A DNA stretch of 64,000 nucleotides. It comes from Candidatus Pantoea edessiphila. Lineage in GTDB: Bacteria; Pseudomonadota; Gammaproteobacteria; Enterobacterales; Enterobacteriaceae. The stretch lies in NCBI RefSeq assembly GCF_002933345.1, contig NZ_PDKR01000001.1, forward strand, positions 303,680-367,679, written 5' to 3'. Position 1 is the stretch's first letter. Every line of letters starts with the position of its first letter. Position numbers and translations under genes: made by a program. The notes beneath the pieces were generated by a model. That model saw nothing but the letters and a program-made list of their open reading frames with translations, was not told the origin of the DNA and ran no database searches. Below, in pieces: positions 1 to 11,044 of the stretch.

Positions 1-64
1 CATGTACACGCATTAAACCTAATTTATGTTTAATTAGAGGATGTTTTACTTCAATAATTTTCAT
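1..64 (-). CDS. upp: Uracil phosphoribosyltransferase, N-terminal fragment cut by window edge
   Basis: Reading leftward from an ATG at 64-62 gives 21 residues beginning MKIIEVKHPLIKHKLGLMR, which matches the start of E. coli Upp as I recall it almost residue for residue. The enzyme joins uracil to PRPP to make UMP (pyrimidine salvage). Only the N-terminus is inside the window, so the catalytic part and integrity cannot be judged. It is divergent from purM, the same arrangement as in E. coli, which supports the call despite the short length. Confidence 0.85.
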   Translation of the reverse strand, partial: MKIIEVKHPLIKHKLGLMRVH

Positions 65-265
65 TAATTTTGCCTGATGAAAAATTTATATTAAAATATT
101 ATTAATATCCCTTTTTTTGTATTCATTATCTGTTTAAATAATAGAACTTTTAATGACATAATCAAAGTAAATATTAATAGAAAATTATATTGCAGTATAA
201 AATATTTTTTTACTAATTAATAAATAATAATATTTTATTACTTAATAATAATTTTAGGAAAAAAA

Positions 266-1306
266 ATGATTGATAAATTATCTATCAACTATAAAGATGC
301 TGGTGTTGACATTGATAATAGCAATTCTTTAATTAACTTTATAACAAATATAACAAAAAAAACCAATAGGTCTGAAGTAATAAGTACAATAGGAAGTTTT
401 AATGCACTATGCGAATTTCCAAAAAAATATACTGAACCAGTAATAGTTACTACTACTGATGGGGTTGGAACAAAATTACTTCTAGCTACAGATACAAAGT
501 GTTTTTATAATATTGGTTTAGATTTAGTTGCTATGTGTGTAAATGACTTGATAGTATGTGGAGCAGAGCCATTATTTTTTTTAGATTATTATTCAACTGG
601 TAAGTTAGATGTGAAAATTGCCTCTTCAATAATGCAAGGTATTGTTGATGCTTGTTATGTATCCGGATGCGCATTAATAGGTGGTGAAACTGCTGAAGTT
701 CCAGGAATATACGTAGATAAATATTATGATCTTGTTGGTTTTTGTATAGGTATAGTTGAAAAATCAAAAATCATCAATGGAAATGAAATTAATGATGGTG
801 ATGTATTAATTGCTATAGGATCAAGTGGTCCTCATGCTAATGGTTATTCATTGATACGTAAAATTCTTAAAATACATAATATTAATCCTTTAATTGAAAA
901 ATTAAATGGAAAACCTTTATTACATTATTTAATTGAACCAACTCGTATATATGTAAATAATATATTAAAATTAACAGATCAAGTTAATATAAAAGCAATG
1001 ATACATTTAACAGGTGGTAGTTTTTTAGAAAATATTCCTAGAATGATACCTAACAACACCCAAGCTGTAATAAATGAAACAAGTTGGGTATGGCCTCCTA
1101 TATTTAATTGGATTCAAAAAAAAAGTAATATTAGTCGTCAAGAAATGTATCGAACCTTCAATTGTGGTGTAGGTATGATAATAATGGTTAATAAATTAGA
1201 ATTAAAAAAAACAATTTCATTTTTAAATGATGTTAATGAAAAAGCATGGCCTATAGGCGTAATTAAAATTACTGATTCTAAAGAACGTGTATTATTCATA
1301 AAATGA
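266..1306 (+). CDS. purM: Phosphoribosylformylglycinamidine cyclo-ligase (AIR synthetase)
   Basis: Cytosolic enzyme of de novo purine synthesis that closes the imidazole ring of FGAM to AIR using ATP. The 346-residue length equals the family norm (about 345). Visible family motifs are TTDGVGTKL (residues 63-71), DLVAMCVNDL (86-95) and GAEPLFFLDY (99-108), with the glycine-rich GGETAEVPG segment further on. An AGGA ribosome site lies 8 bases before the ATG. The stop overlaps purN in an ATGA junction, so the two are translationally coupled as in E. coli. The 200 bases between upp and purM show no recognisable PurR operator, so I infer constitutive expression. Confidence 0.97.
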   Translation: MIDKLSINYKDAGVDIDNSNSLINFITNITKKTNRSEVISTIGSFNALCEFPKKYTEPVIVTTTDGVGTKLLLATDTKCFYNIGLDLVAMCVNDLIVCGAEPLFFLDYYSTGKLDVKIASSIMQGIVDACYVSGCALIGGETAEVPGIYVDKYYDLVGFCIGIVEKSKIINGNEINDGDVLIAIGSSGPHANGYSLIRKILKIHNINPLIEKLNGKPLLHYLIEPTRIYVNNILKLTDQVNIKAMIHLTGGSFLENIPRMIPNNTQAVINETSWVWPPIFNWIQKKSNISRQEMYRTFNCGVGMIIMVNKLELKKTISFLNDVNEKAWPIGVIKITDSKERVLFIK

Positions 1307-1953
1307 AAAAAATTATTGTATTAATTTCAGGCAAAGGAAGTAATCTTAAATTCATCCTTCATGCTTGTAAAAATAAAATCAAAACAGGAAAAGTAGTAGC
1401 TGTTTTAAGTAACAATCCTTTGGCTTACGGTTTGATTTATGCTAAAAAAGCATATATACCAAATAAAATAATAAGTGAAAGTAAAATTATAGATCGTATA
1501 GCATACGATATTAAACTCATAAAAGAAATTGACATATATAATCCTGATTTAATTGTTTTAGCTGGTTATATGCGCATTCTAAGCGATGTTTTTATACAGC
1601 ACTATAAAGGTATTATACTTAATATTCATCCTTCTTTATTGCCTAAATATCCTGGTTTACATACTCATCGTTTAGTTTTAGAAAATCATGATTTAGAACA
1701 TGGTTCTTCAGTACATTTTGTTACTAATAAATTAGATGGTGGACCTATTATTTTACAAAGTAGAATTCCTATCCTTCCCGAGGATACTGAAAATTCTATT
1801 ATCAAACGTATTAAACAACAAGAACATATCATATATCCCATTGTTATTAAATGGTTTATTGAGAAAAGATTAAAAATGGAAGGAGGAAAAGCATGGTTAA
1901 ATGGTGAAAAGTTACCATTAAATGGTTATGAAAAATATTTAAATAAATTATAA
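1303..1953 (+). CDS. purN: Phosphoribosylglycinamide formyltransferase 1 (GART)
   Basis: Transfers a formyl group from 10-formyl-THF to GAR in purine synthesis. The catalytic Asn107, His109 (in NIHPSLLPKYPG) and Asp145 (in TNKLDGG) are all present and sit one residue later than the E. coli triad. Length 216 against about 212. The start overlaps the purM stop by four bases. The phosphate loop reads SGKGSN where E. coli has SGNGSN, a mild change. Its folate cosubstrate depends on GlyA, which is encoded further along this window. Confidence 0.97.
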   Translation: MKKIIVLISGKGSNLKFILHACKNKIKTGKVVAVLSNNPLAYGLIYAKKAYIPNKIISESKIIDRIAYDIKLIKEIDIYNPDLIVLAGYMRILSDVFIQHYKGIILNIHPSLLPKYPGLHTHRLVLENHDLEHGSSVHFVTNKLDGGPIILQSRIPILPEDTENSIIKRIKQQEHIIYPIVIKWFIEKRLKMEGGKAWLNGEKLPLNGYEKYLNKL

Positions 1954-2070
1954 ATAATACATTTTATTAAATTTAATAAATTATAATTATGGTAACATAA
2001 TAAAACAATAAGATTTAAAATCTGTGACTAATCTATGAGTAATATGAAAAATTAAGTATAGGTCTTATAA

Positions 2071-4112
2071 ATGATTTATATTGATAAAGAATTGAGTTGG
2101 CTATCTTTTAATGAACGTGTCTTGCAAGAAGCGAAAGATAAAAACAATCCACTATTAGAGAGAATGCGTTTTTTAGGAATTTATTCTAGTAACTTAGATG
2201 AATTTTATAAAGTACGTTTTGCAGATTTAAAAAGACATATCTTAATAGGTGAAAAAAAAAATTACCTACTACACACCATCTTTTTAAAAAAATCCAAAAA
2301 CAAGTTGTAAAATCTGAACAACATTTTAATGCTATATATAATGACCTTATAGTTGAAATGGAACGTAATCAAATATTTTTAATTAATGAAATGCAATTAT
2401 CTTTTAACCAAAAAATTTGGTTGTGTAAATATTTTAAAAATAAAATACGTCAACATGTAACTCCTATTATTATTACTGCTGAAACTGATTTGATTAAGTT
2501 TCTTAAAGATGATTATACTTATTTAGTAATTGAAATTATTTGTAGAAATAAAGATTGTTATGCATTAGTAGAAATTCCCTCAAATAAATTGCCTCGTTTT
2601 ATTAAAATCCCCGCTGAACCACAATATAAATACAAACCTATTATTTTATTAGATAATATTTTAAGATATTATTTAGATGAAATCTTCAAAGGATTTTACA
2701 ATTACGAATTATTAAACGCTTATTCAATAAAGATAACCCGAGATGCTAAATATGATTTATCTTCAGCGATGGAATCTAGTATTTTGGAGTTAATGTCATC
2801 TAGTTTAAAACAACGCTTAACCTCAGATCCAGTACGTCTATTATATCAACATGACATGCCAATAAAACTTGTGGAATTATTATGCCAAAAACTTTCTATT
2901 ACAAATTTTGATTCAGTAATGCCAAGTGGTCGTTATCATAATTTTAAAGACTTCATTAAATTCCCAAATGTTGGAAATAATAATCTAATTAATTATCATT
3001 TACAACCAGTACGTCACATTGGTTTTGAAGGTTGTCACAATTATTTTGATGTAATTCGTAATTGTGATGTATTACTTTACTATCCTTATTATACTTTTGA
3101 ACATATATTAGAATTATTACAACAAGCATCTTTTGATCCTAATGTTTTAGCAATAAAAATAAACATATATCGAATTGCCAAATACTCTAGAATAATGGAT
3201 TCAATGATTCATGCAGCTTATAATGGCAAAAAAGTCACAGTAGTAGTTGAATTACAAGCACGTTTTAATGAGGAAATAAATATTTACTGGTCTAAACGTT
3301 TAACTGAAGCAGGAGTAAATGTAATTTTTTCTACCCCAGGTTTTAAAATTCATGCCAAATTATTTCTTATCTCACGTCAGGAAGGTAATTTAATTATGAG
3401 ATATGGACATATAGGAACTGGAAATTTTAATGAAAAAACTGCACGTATATATACAGACTATTCATTGTTAACTGCTGATTCAAGAATAACTAATGAAGTA
3501 CGTCGTGTTTTTAATTTTATTGAAAATCCATATCTTCCTGTAACCTTTCAGTATTTGATTGTATCACCACAAAATTCTAGACGTGTTCTTTACAAATTAA
3601 TAGACGATGAAATAGCCAATGCGAAGCAAAAATTACCTTCAGGAATTACTTTAAAATTAAATAATTTAGTAGATAAAGGTCTGATTAATAAACTTTATAA
3701 AGCATCTAGTTGTGGAGTTAAGATTGATTTACTAGTACGAAGTATGTGTTCATTAATTCCAAATATTCCAGGAATCAGTGACAATATTAGAATTATCAGT
3801 ATTGTAGATCGATATTTAGAACATGATCGTGTGTATATGTTCGAAAATAGAGGTGATAAAAAAATTTATTTATCTTCTGCTGACTGGATGACGCGTAATA
3901 TAGATTACCGTATTGAGGTTGCAGTAACTATTCTTGATCCAGATGTGAAAAAAAGAATCATAAATATACTTTCTATTCAGCTAAATGATACAGTAAAAGC
4001 ACGTATCATTGATAAAGAGCTAAGCAATTCTTATGTCAAATGTAAAAATCAATTAAGATCACAATTAACAATATATAATTATGTAAAAAACATAGAGAAA
4101 TATCATAAATAA
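2071..4112 (+). pseudogene. ppk: Polyphosphate kinase, frameshifted at a poly-A run
   Basis: Two frames together encode a nearly full-length Ppk, which makes polyphosphate from ATP. Frame one (2071-2310) gives the N-terminus ([16 protein letters not shown]) and ends after 79 codons. The other frame resumes immediately after a run of ten A (2252-2261) and continues through HLFKKIQ to the end at 4112, including the [10 protein letters not shown] motif with the phosphorylated histidine and [13 protein letters not shown]. With eleven A the whole protein, about 680 residues against 688 in E. coli, would be read. No other stop or gap is visible. It could be a recent pseudogene, a sequencing error, or a gene rescued by polymerase slippage. 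No ppx follows; guaA is convergent. Confidence 0.88.
2252..2261 (+). repeat. A10 homopolymer, the ppk frameshift and possible slippage site
   Basis: Ten consecutive A follow GGTG within ppk. Upstream of it the first ppk frame matches Ppk; downstream only the other frame does ([13 protein letters not shown]). Adding one A restores [13 protein letters not shown] without a stop. Runs of nine or more A are known sites of RNA polymerase slippage in low-GC endosymbionts, so a fraction of transcripts could encode the full protein. Confidence 0.8.
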
Positions 4113-4173
4113 AGCAATTATCTATAATTAAATAAATTAATATTACTTTATTTTACTTTATTATTTATAATAA

Positions 4174-5757
4174 TTATTCCCATTCAATAGTAGAAGGTGG
4201 TTTACTACTAATATCATATACAACCCGAGATACACCATTAACTTCATTAATTATACGATTAGATACACAAGCAAGCACTTCATGTGGCAAATGTGCCCAA
4301 TCTGCAGTCATAAAATCAACAGTCTTAACTGCCCTTAGTGAAATAACCCAATCATATTTTCTATTATCACCCATTACACTGACTGATCTAATAGGTAAAA
4401 ATACAGTAAAAACCTGACTTAACTTATTGTATAAGTTATGTTTTTGTAGCTCTTCAATGAAGATAGCATCAGTTTTACGCAATAAATCACAATATTCTTT
4501 TTTTATTTCACCTAATATTCGTATGCCTAAACCTGGTCCTGGAAAAGGATGCCGAAACAAAGTTTCATTGGGAAGACCTAACTCTATACCAATTTGTCTG
4601 ACCTCATCTTTAAATAAATTCTTAATAGGTTCAACTAAAGATAAATGCATTTTTTTAGGTAAACCTCCTACATTATGATGTGATTTAATAAAATTAAATT
4701 TTCCTTTTGTTAAAGAAATTTCTGATTCAACTACATCAGAACATATAGTACCTTGGGCTAACCATTTTACATTTTTTAATTTTTTAGCTTCTTCATTAAA
4801 AATTTCAATAAAAGTAGAACCTATGACTTTACGTTTTTCTTCTGGGTCTTTAATTCCTGCTAATGCATTTAAAAACTTCCTTTCAGCCGTAATGTATACA
4901 ATATTTAAATTATAATTTGTTTTTACAATATTCATTATTTCTTCTGTTTCTTGCAAACGCAATAATCCATTATCAATGAATATACAAATTAATTGACTTC
5001 CAATAGCTAGATGTAGAAGCATGGCAGTAACAGATGAATCAAGACCACCTGATAAACCTAATATTACTTTGTAATTACCAATTTTATTTCTTAATTTTTT
5101 AATTAAATGTTTAATAATTTGTTTTGGCATCCATAATGTTTTACATAAGCATATGTTAGTAATAAAATTTTTTAAAATATCAACACCTTGCTTAGTATGA
5201 GTAACTTCTGGATGAAATTGTAAACCATAAAAATGTTTTTTTTCATTAACTATTAGAGCGAAAGGACAGTTATTAGTACTGGCGACTGCACGAAAATGTT
5301 CTGGTAGGGAATGTACTTGATCTCCATGGCTCATCCAAACATCTAACAACATATTACCATACGAATCAATATTATAATTTATGTTATCAATTAAAGGTAT
5401 TACTTTTGTGATTTTAATTTTAGTATTACCAAATTCACGTTTTTCAGAACTAATTACCTGTCCTCCCAATTGTATAACCATAGTTTGCATGCCATAACAT
5501 ATACCCATTACTGGAACACCTATACTAAACACACAATTAGGTGCACGTGGGCTATTTATTTCTATAGAACTTTGAGGCCCTCCAGAGAGGATAATTCCAT
5601 TAGGACTAAATTGGTAAATTTTTTTTTCATTAATATTCCATGGCAAAATTTTACAATAAACTCCTATTTCACGTATGCGCCTTGCAATTAATTTAGTATA
5701 TTGAGAACCAAAATCAATAACTAAAATACGATATTCATATATATTTTTTATCGTCAT
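4174..5757 (-). CDS. guaA: GMP synthase (glutamine-hydrolysing)
   Basis: Converts XMP to GMP with glutamine and ATP. The N-terminal class I glutamine amidotransferase has the nucleophile Cys87 in GICYGMQ and the His-Glu of [11 protein letters not shown] near residue 183. The ATP pyrophosphatase domain carries the P-loop SGGLDSSV (E. coli has SGGVDSS) near 236. The C-terminal dimerisation domain ends PPSTIEWE, as in E. coli. Length 527 against 525. It lies 83 bases downstream of guaB on the same strand, the conserved guaBA order. It converges on ppk with only an AT-rich 61-base gap and no clear terminator. Confidence 0.97.
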   Translation of the reverse strand: MTIKNIYEYRILVIDFGSQYTKLIARRIREIGVYCKILPWNINEKKIYQFSPNGIILSGGPQSSIEINSPRAPNCVFSIGVPVMGICYGMQTMVIQLGGQVISSEKREFGNTKIKITKVIPLIDNINYNIDSYGNMLLDVWMSHGDQVHSLPEHFRAVASTNNCPFALIVNEKKHFYGLQFHPEVTHTKQGVDILKNFITNICLCKTLWMPKQIIKHLIKKLRNKIGNYKVILGLSGGLDSSVTAMLLHLAIGSQLICIFIDNGLLRLQETEEIMNIVKTNYNLNIVYITAERKFLNALAGIKDPEEKRKVIGSTFIEIFNEEAKKLKNVKWLAQGTICSDVVESEISLTKGKFNFIKSHHNVGGLPKKMHLSLVEPIKNLFKDEVRQIGIELGLPNETLFRHPFPGPGLGIRILGEIKKEYCDLLRKTDAIFIEELQKHNLYNKLSQVFTVFLPIRSVSVMGDNRKYDWVISLRAVKTVDFMTADWAHLPHEVLACVSNRIINEVNGVSRVVYDISSKPPSTIEWE

Positions 5758-5840
5758 TGGATTTCATTCCGTAAAACCTTAAAAATCTTTTAATTAAAAA
5801 AAGAATTATTATTCAATTTTAATTTATAGAATTGATATCA

Positions 5841-7307
5841 TTATGATCTAGAACTGTAATTAGGAGATTCTTTAGTTATCATTATATCATGTACATGACT
5901 TTCCTTCATTCCTGCATCGCTAATCTGTACAAATTTAGCTTTAGTGCGTAGATCATTAATATTCAAACAACCAGTTAATCCCATACAAGATCGTAAACCG
6001 CCCATTTGTTGATGAACAATTTCTTTTAAATTACCTTTATAAGGAACACGACCCTCAATTCCTTCTGGTACTAATTTTGTATTGTTGTAGTTAGACTGAA
6101 AATAACGATCAGCTGATCCTTTTACCATTGCTCCTAAGGACCCCATTCCTCTATATGACTTAAATGCTCGACCGTGATAAAGTTCTATTTCACCTGGTGA
6201 TTCCTCCACACCAGCTAGAATTGAACCAACCATTACGCAAAATGCTCCTGCAGCAATTGCTTTTGCAATATCCCCAGAAAATCGTATACCTCCATCAGCA
6301 ATAACTGGAATCTCCATATTTTTCAAAGCAGCAACTACATCAAAGATAGCTGTAATTTGTGGCACTCCTACACCTGTTACAACACGTGTAGTACAAATTG
6401 AACCAGGTCCAATTCCAACCTTAACTGCATCAGCTCCTGATTCAACTAATGCTAATGCACCTGCTCCTGTAACTACATTACCTGCGATTATTTCCAAATT
6501 AGGATATTTAGTTCTTATTTTATTTATACACTGTAATACTATTTTAGAATGTCCATGTGAAGAATCTATTAATAAAGCATCAACTCCTATCGTAACTAAT
6601 GCTTCTATTCTTTCTTTGTTATCTTCACCAACACCAACTGCAGCTCCAACACGTAAACGACCCTGCTCATCCTTACAAGCGTTAGGTTTTTGTTCAGCTT
6701 TTTGAAAATCTTTTGCAGTAATCATACCAGACAATTGAAACTTATCATCTACAATCAATACTTTTTCTACACGTTTTTCATGCATTTTTTGTAAAACCAA
6801 TTCTCTAGATTCACCCTCCTTTACTGTTACTAATTTATCTTTTAATGTCATTACTGAAGAAACAGGCTGAGTTAAATCAGTTATAAATCTTACATCTCTG
6901 CTAGTAATAATACCTACTAATTTATTTTTATGGTCTACTACTGGATACCCAGCAAAACCATTACGTTTAGTTAAATATTTAATTTCAGATAACATAGTGG
7001 TTGGCAATACTGTGCGAGGGTTAATAACAATCCCACTTTCATATTTTTTTACTTTATATACTTCATTTACTTGATGTCTAATAGACATGTTTTTATGAAT
7101 AAAACCCAAACCTCCTTCTTGTGCTAAAGCAATCGCTAAAGCAGATTCAGTAATAGTATCCATAGCAGCAGAAATCATGGGGATATTTAAATCGATATTT
7201 TTAGTCAATTTAGTTTTAAGTTCTACACAATTTGGCAAAACTGTAGAATATGCAGGAATGAGCAATACGTCATCAAAAGTTAATGCTTTTTTGATAATTT
7301 TAAACAT
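5841..7307 (-). CDS. guaB: Inosine-5'-monophosphate dehydrogenase
   Basis: Oxidises IMP to XMP with NAD, the committed step to guanine nucleotides. The 488-residue length equals the E. coli enzyme. A TIM barrel is interrupted by two CBS domains (about residues 95-205). The active-site loop [20 protein letters not shown] holds the catalytic Cys near 306, and [10 protein letters not shown] binds phosphate. GGAG lies eight bases before the ATG. xseA, which lies beyond guaB in E. coli, is absent: only 178 bases separate guaB from der. Confidence 0.97.
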   Translation of the reverse strand: MFKIIKKALTFDDVLLIPAYSTVLPNCVELKTKLTKNIDLNIPMISAAMDTITESALAIALAQEGGLGFIHKNMSIRHQVNEVYKVKKYESGIVINPRTVLPTTMLSEIKYLTKRNGFAGYPVVDHKNKLVGIITSRDVRFITDLTQPVSSVMTLKDKLVTVKEGESRELVLQKMHEKRVEKVLIVDDKFQLSGMITAKDFQKAEQKPNACKDEQGRLRVGAAVGVGEDNKERIEALVTIGVDALLIDSSHGHSKIVLQCINKIRTKYPNLEIIAGNVVTGAGALALVESGADAVKVGIGPGSICTTRVVTGVGVPQITAIFDVVAALKNMEIPVIADGGIRFSGDIAKAIAAGAFCVMVGSILAGVEESPGEIELYHGRAFKSYRGMGSLGAMVKGSADRYFQSNYNNTKLVPEGIEGRVPYKGNLKEIVHQQMGGLRSCMGLTGCLNINDLRTKAKFVQISDAGMKESHVHDIMITKESPNYSSRS

Positions 7308-7485
7308 AGCAATACTCCATCTTTAATTGATTTAAATAGATAAAATATTGCAATGATATTTTACAGAATATAATTAATTTCTTCCAGTATTTTTTGCAAG
7401 AAAAAAATATTAATCATTTACTTAATTATTTAATTAAATAATCAATCATTTTAATATTAATCTGTAATAACTAAATATAATGAAA

Positions 7486-8949
7486 TTAATGCATGTTCTT
7501 TACATATTTGATTGTTCTTTTACGTTTACGTTGCTGTTGTTTAGTTAATATGTTATGATTTTTTATATAAGGATTTTCACCTTCTTTTAATTGAATATAA
7601 ATTAGAGAACCTATTATATTCATGGACTTACGAAAAAATGTTGCTAAATATCGTTTGTAGTTATCTGGTAAATATTTTATCCGATTCCCATGAATTACCA
7701 CGGTAATAGGATTATAGCTACCGATATGTGCATATTTCATTTTAATGGAGTATCGACCTTGTGCTAAAGGAGGCTTGCAATTTTTAGCAGCTGCATGCAT
7801 AATGTTAGTTAACAAAGAAGTATTAATATATTTTGTTGAATAATTATAAGTTTCGTTAATTGATTTAAATAGATCTTCTAATCCTATATTATATAATGCA
7901 GAAATGAAATGTACTCGAGCAAAATTAACAAACCTTAAACGCAATTTAATTTTTTCTTTTATTTCATGACGAATTTTTATTGACAAGCTGTCCCATTTAT
8001 TTATTACAATAACCAAAGATCGACCTTTATAAATAATAAAATTAAGCAAATAATAATCTTGTTGAGTAATATCTTCATGTGCATCAATCATTAAAATAAC
8101 TACATTAGAATAATCAATAGCTTTTAATGTCCTAAGGATGGAATTTTTTTCGATTGTTTGGTTAATATTACTACGTTTACGTACTCCAGCTGTATCAATC
8201 AAAATATAATTATAATCTAAATATTTTATTGACATATATATACTGTCAAGTGTAGTACCAGGTGTGTTATGTACTATGACACGATTTTCACCTAAAATAC
8301 TATTAATAAGAGTAGATTTACCAACATTAGGACGACCTACAATTGCCAATTTAATAGGTAAATCAATTAATTGCGATTTTTTTGTTTTTACTAAATAATT
8401 TATTTTTTTATCATCAGTAGATGATACATAAATTTTATTTGTGATGTAATTACTATAATTGTTCCAAGATGAAAATATTTTTTTAAGTAGATTACTGATA
8501 CCGTATCCATTATAGGCATCAATAACGCATATGTTATTAAAACCTAAAGAATAAAAATCAAAAATGGTAGAATTAATATCTAATCCATTTATTTTGTTTA
8601 CCACAACAAAAGTTAACTTTTTATATGAATGTAAATATTTTGCTATTTTTTGATCATCATTGATTAAACCAGTAATAGCATCAACAATAAACAATATAAT
8701 ATCAGCTTCTTTAGCAGCTATTAAAGATTGTGAAGTTATACAACTTTCAACACCAGATTTAATATCATTAATACCACCAGTATCAACTATAATAAATTCT
8801 ATTCCTGATAATTGCATAAAACCATATTTTCTATCACGTGTTGATCCTGGAATATCTGATACTAATGCATCAAATGTGTGAGTTAACCTATTAAATAATG
8901 TAGATTTACCTACATTAAAATGGCCAACTAAAGCAATAACTGGTTTCAT
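7486..8949 (-). CDS. der: Ribosome-assembly GTPase Der (EngA), double G domain
   Basis: Tandem GTPase needed for 50S subunit assembly. The first P-loop is GHFNVGKS (residues 9-16; usual GRPNVGKS), followed by DTGG; the second is GRPNVGKS near 203 with DTAGV and NKWD. A C-terminal KH-like domain and a lysine/arginine-rich tail (QQQRKRKR) follow. I chose the ATG at 8949 because its product begins MKPVIALVG like E. coli Der and AAAGGTG lies at a proper distance; an ATG 18 bases upstream is in frame but would add MLKGVC. Length 487 against 490. Last gene of the ispG-hisS-yfgM-bamB-der cluster. Confidence 0.96.
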   Translation of the reverse strand: MKPVIALVGHFNVGKSTLFNRLTHTFDALVSDIPGSTRDRKYGFMQLSGIEFIIVDTGGINDIKSGVESCITSQSLIAAKEADIILFIVDAITGLINDDQKIAKYLHSYKKLTFVVVNKINGLDINSTIFDFYSLGFNNICVIDAYNGYGISNLLKKIFSSWNNYSNYITNKIYVSSTDDKKINYLVKTKKSQLIDLPIKLAIVGRPNVGKSTLINSILGENRVIVHNTPGTTLDSIYMSIKYLDYNYILIDTAGVRKRSNINQTIEKNSILRTLKAIDYSNVVILMIDAHEDITQQDYYLLNFIIYKGRSLVIVINKWDSLSIKIRHEIKEKIKLRLRFVNFARVHFISALYNIGLEDLFKSINETYNYSTKYINTSLLTNIMHAAAKNCKPPLAQGRYSIKMKYAHIGSYNPITVVIHGNRIKYLPDNYKRYLATFFRKSMNIIGSLIYIQLKEGENPYIKNHNILTKQQQRKRKRTIKYVKNMH

Positions 8950-9019
8950 GCAAACACCTTTTAACATTATAACTAATTTAATATTATTAAATTACAATAA
9001 ATTTTTTATTAATTATTTA

Positions 9020-9048
9020 AGATCTTATACAAATAGCATATAAGATCT
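9020..9048. repeat. Inverted repeat between bamB and der
   Basis: A 10-bp perfect stem (AGATCTTATA / TATAAGATCT) with a 9-base loop lies in the 149 bases between the bamB stop and the der start. No T-run follows on the minus strand, so it is not a classical terminator. It may stabilise or partly terminate the bamB message before der. Confidence 0.5.
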
Positions 9049-9098
9049 AAATAATTTAAAATCAACTAATAATTAAATTATTCCTTAATTTAATATTA

Positions 9099-10310
9099 TT
9101 AAATATGAAGTGAATAAATATAACTATTATTAGATTTTATTATGATAATTTTGCCATCAATAATAGGTGAAATCTGAAATCCGGATTTATTTAATTTTTG
9201 TTTTGTAACCAATTTTCCATTATCAGCATTTATCCAATGCAAATAACCTTTCATATCAGCAATAACCAAATAATTATTATATATTACAGGAGATGTTAAT
9301 TGACGATGTAATAAGTTCTTTTGATTCCATATAACACTACCATTATCACTATTTAAAGCAAATAAGACGTCATTGGTATCTACTATGTAAATGGTATGTT
9401 TATTTGCAATCAATTTTTTTATCGTTCCTATATTACGTCGCCATAATATTTCTCCTGAATTACAATCTAAGGCAGTTATATAACCATCAAAGGCTGCATA
9501 AATAATTCCTTTAAGAACAACTGGACTAATATTAATATCTTTTATATCTTTAAATATTGATTTATTACTTATACTCGAAATGTCTGTTTTCCATATTAAT
9601 TTATTTTTCTTTATTGATATAACATTAATTGAACCATTATTATCTTTTATAATTAAATTATCAAAAAAAATTACAGGATTAGATAATCCTCTAATAGATA
9701 AAGAATTTGATATACCTACTTCAAAACTCCACTTAATTTCTCCAGTATTTTTATTTAAACCTTGTATAAAACCATTACTTGTATATACAAATATTAAATC
9801 ATCACTAATTACAGGAGATGATAAGATTTCACCTATTACCTTTGTTTTCCACGCCAATGATCCATCTTGTGTTTTGAATGAATATAATATACCACGTTCA
9901 CTGCCAATATATATACTATTACCATCTACCACTATACCACCTGATAATAATAATGAATTTTTATTGAATATAGAATTATGATTTTCAGAAAGATTAACTT
10001 TCCATTTTTCTATTCCACTAGTTGAATCAAATGCTTGTATAATACCTACTCTATCTGCAACGTATAATACATTATTTTGATAAGCAGGTTTTAAGTTATC
10101 ATAAATCAAGTTATCATAAAATAAATTATCATAAATAAAATTATGATCATTCCCAATCTTTTTGCTCCAAATCTGTTTAGGATGAAATTGATTTTTAATC
10201 TTTGGTAATGATTTAATCTGAATATTATCTTCTTGTTGAGGATTAAATAAAGAACAACTACTTAATAAAGATAAAAGTAATATGGGTAGTAAATAGTTCT
10301 TTAATTTCAT
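9099..10310 (-). CDS. bamB: Outer-membrane assembly lipoprotein BamB
   Basis: Lipoprotein of the BAM complex that inserts beta-barrel proteins into the outer membrane. A signal peptide ends in the lipobox LSSC with the lipidated Cys at residue 19. The body is an eight-bladed propeller with repeated blade motifs such as GEIKWSFEVG and GEILWRRNIG. Length 403 against about 392; the excess is partly a 15-bp tandem repeat near residues 58-73 that gives three copies of a five-residue YDN-type unit. It follows yfgM by 31 bases, as in E. coli. Confidence 0.95.
   Translation of the reverse strand: MKLKNYLLPILLLSLLSSCSLFNPQQEDNIQIKSLPKIKNQFHPKQIWSKKIGNDHNFIYDNLFYDNLIYDNLKPAYQNNVLYVADRVGIIQAFDSTSGIEKWKVNLSENHNSIFNKNSLLLSGGIVVDGNSIYIGSERGILYSFKTQDGSLAWKTKVIGEILSSPVISDDLIFVYTSNGFIQGLNKNTGEIKWSFEVGISNSLSIRGLSNPVIFFDNLIIKDNNGSINVISIKKNKLIWKTDISSISNKSIFKDIKDINISPVVLKGIIYAAFDGYITALDCNSGEILWRRNIGTIKKLIANKHTIYIVDTNDVLFALNSDNGSVIWNQKNLLHRQLTSPVIYNNYLVIADMKGYLHWINADNGKLVTKQKLNKSGFQISPIIDGKIIIIKSNNSYIYSLHI
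10096..10140. repeat. Three 15-bp in-frame tandem repeats within bamB
   Basis: Units 10096-10110, 10111-10125 and 10126-10140 each begin TTATCATAAA and are 15 bp apart. On the coding strand they give FIYDN, LFYDN, LIYDN. They lie just after the signal peptide, before the first propeller blade, and keep the reading frame. Confidence 0.8.
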
Positions 10311-10341
10311 ATTTTTTCTCTTAACTCAATACTCAATTATA

Positions 10342-10989
10342 TTATTTATTTAATTTCATTTTCACTATTTGATTATATATGATAGACATTTGGGCTTCTG
10401 CTGCTTTAGTCCATTCGTCTTTAGCTAGCTTTTTTTTATCTTTACCAAATAGAGCATCTCCACGAAGATCATAAGCCATATTTATCCAACTGTCATCTAT
10501 TTTAATGTAATCAAGAGTTTTAAGTGCCTCATCAAATTTATGTTGTTCAATTTGAATACGTGCTAAACGCAAATTAATTAATGATATTAAATTTGGATCT
10601 TTAGTATATTTTAGACTTGTTTTTAATAATAAAAAAGCTTTATCTAAGTTATTATTATTTATATAATATTTAGCTAATAAAATCCCCACCATAACACCAT
10701 AGATATTTTTATTTGTATTTATAAAAGTATTGATATTTTTCAAAGATTCTTTAGACAAAAAAGTTTTAGGTTTATTAAACTGTATTAAATTTATTATTTT
10801 TTGATATTGTTCAAATAAATGTTTGTTTTTAATGTTACTTTCGTTATAATTTTGATATAAATATAACCAACCACTTACAATTAGCATAAGAATAGAAATA
10901 AAAAATATCGTACTTATAATCAATATTTTTTTTCTTCTGGAAATAAGTTCTTTTATTGTATTTAATTTAGAAATTTCATTTGTATACAT
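10342..10989 (-). CDS. yfgM: YfgM, membrane-anchored TPR protein of the SecYEG/PpiD periplasmic interface
   Basis: A short cytoplasmic N-terminus is followed by one transmembrane helix (about residues 21-45), then a periplasmic domain of TPR-like helices (for example AFLLLKTSLKYTKDPNLISL and EALKTLDYI). In E. coli YfgM sits with PpiD at the Sec translocon and helps periplasmic chaperoning. Length 215 against 206. The identification rests on the hydrophobicity pattern, the C-terminal YDLRGDALFGKDK-like segment and its fixed place between hisS and bamB. Sequence is more drifted than its neighbours. Confidence 0.9.
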   Translation of the reverse strand: MYTNEISKLNTIKELISRRKKILIISTIFFISILMLIVSGWLYLYQNYNESNIKNKHLFEQYQKIINLIQFNKPKTFLSKESLKNINTFINTNKNIYGVMVGILLAKYYINNNNLDKAFLLLKTSLKYTKDPNLISLINLRLARIQIEQHKFDEALKTLDYIKIDDSWINMAYDLRGDALFGKDKKKLAKDEWTKAAEAQMSIIYNQIVKMKLNK

Positions 10990-11044
10990 GACTAACTGAT
11001 CCGTTATCTTAGTTTTTATATATTTATAATTTTCATAGAAAATT

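Noticed and set aside
65..265. PurR operator upstream of purM
   Set aside because: No sequence resembling the ACGCAAACGTTTGCGT-type palindrome; the spacer is plain AT-rich DNA.
9580..9981. 133-codon open frame antisense to bamB
   Set aside because: Entirely inside bamB, starts without a ribosome site, and the product has no recognisable feature beyond hydrophobic residues from the complementary strand.
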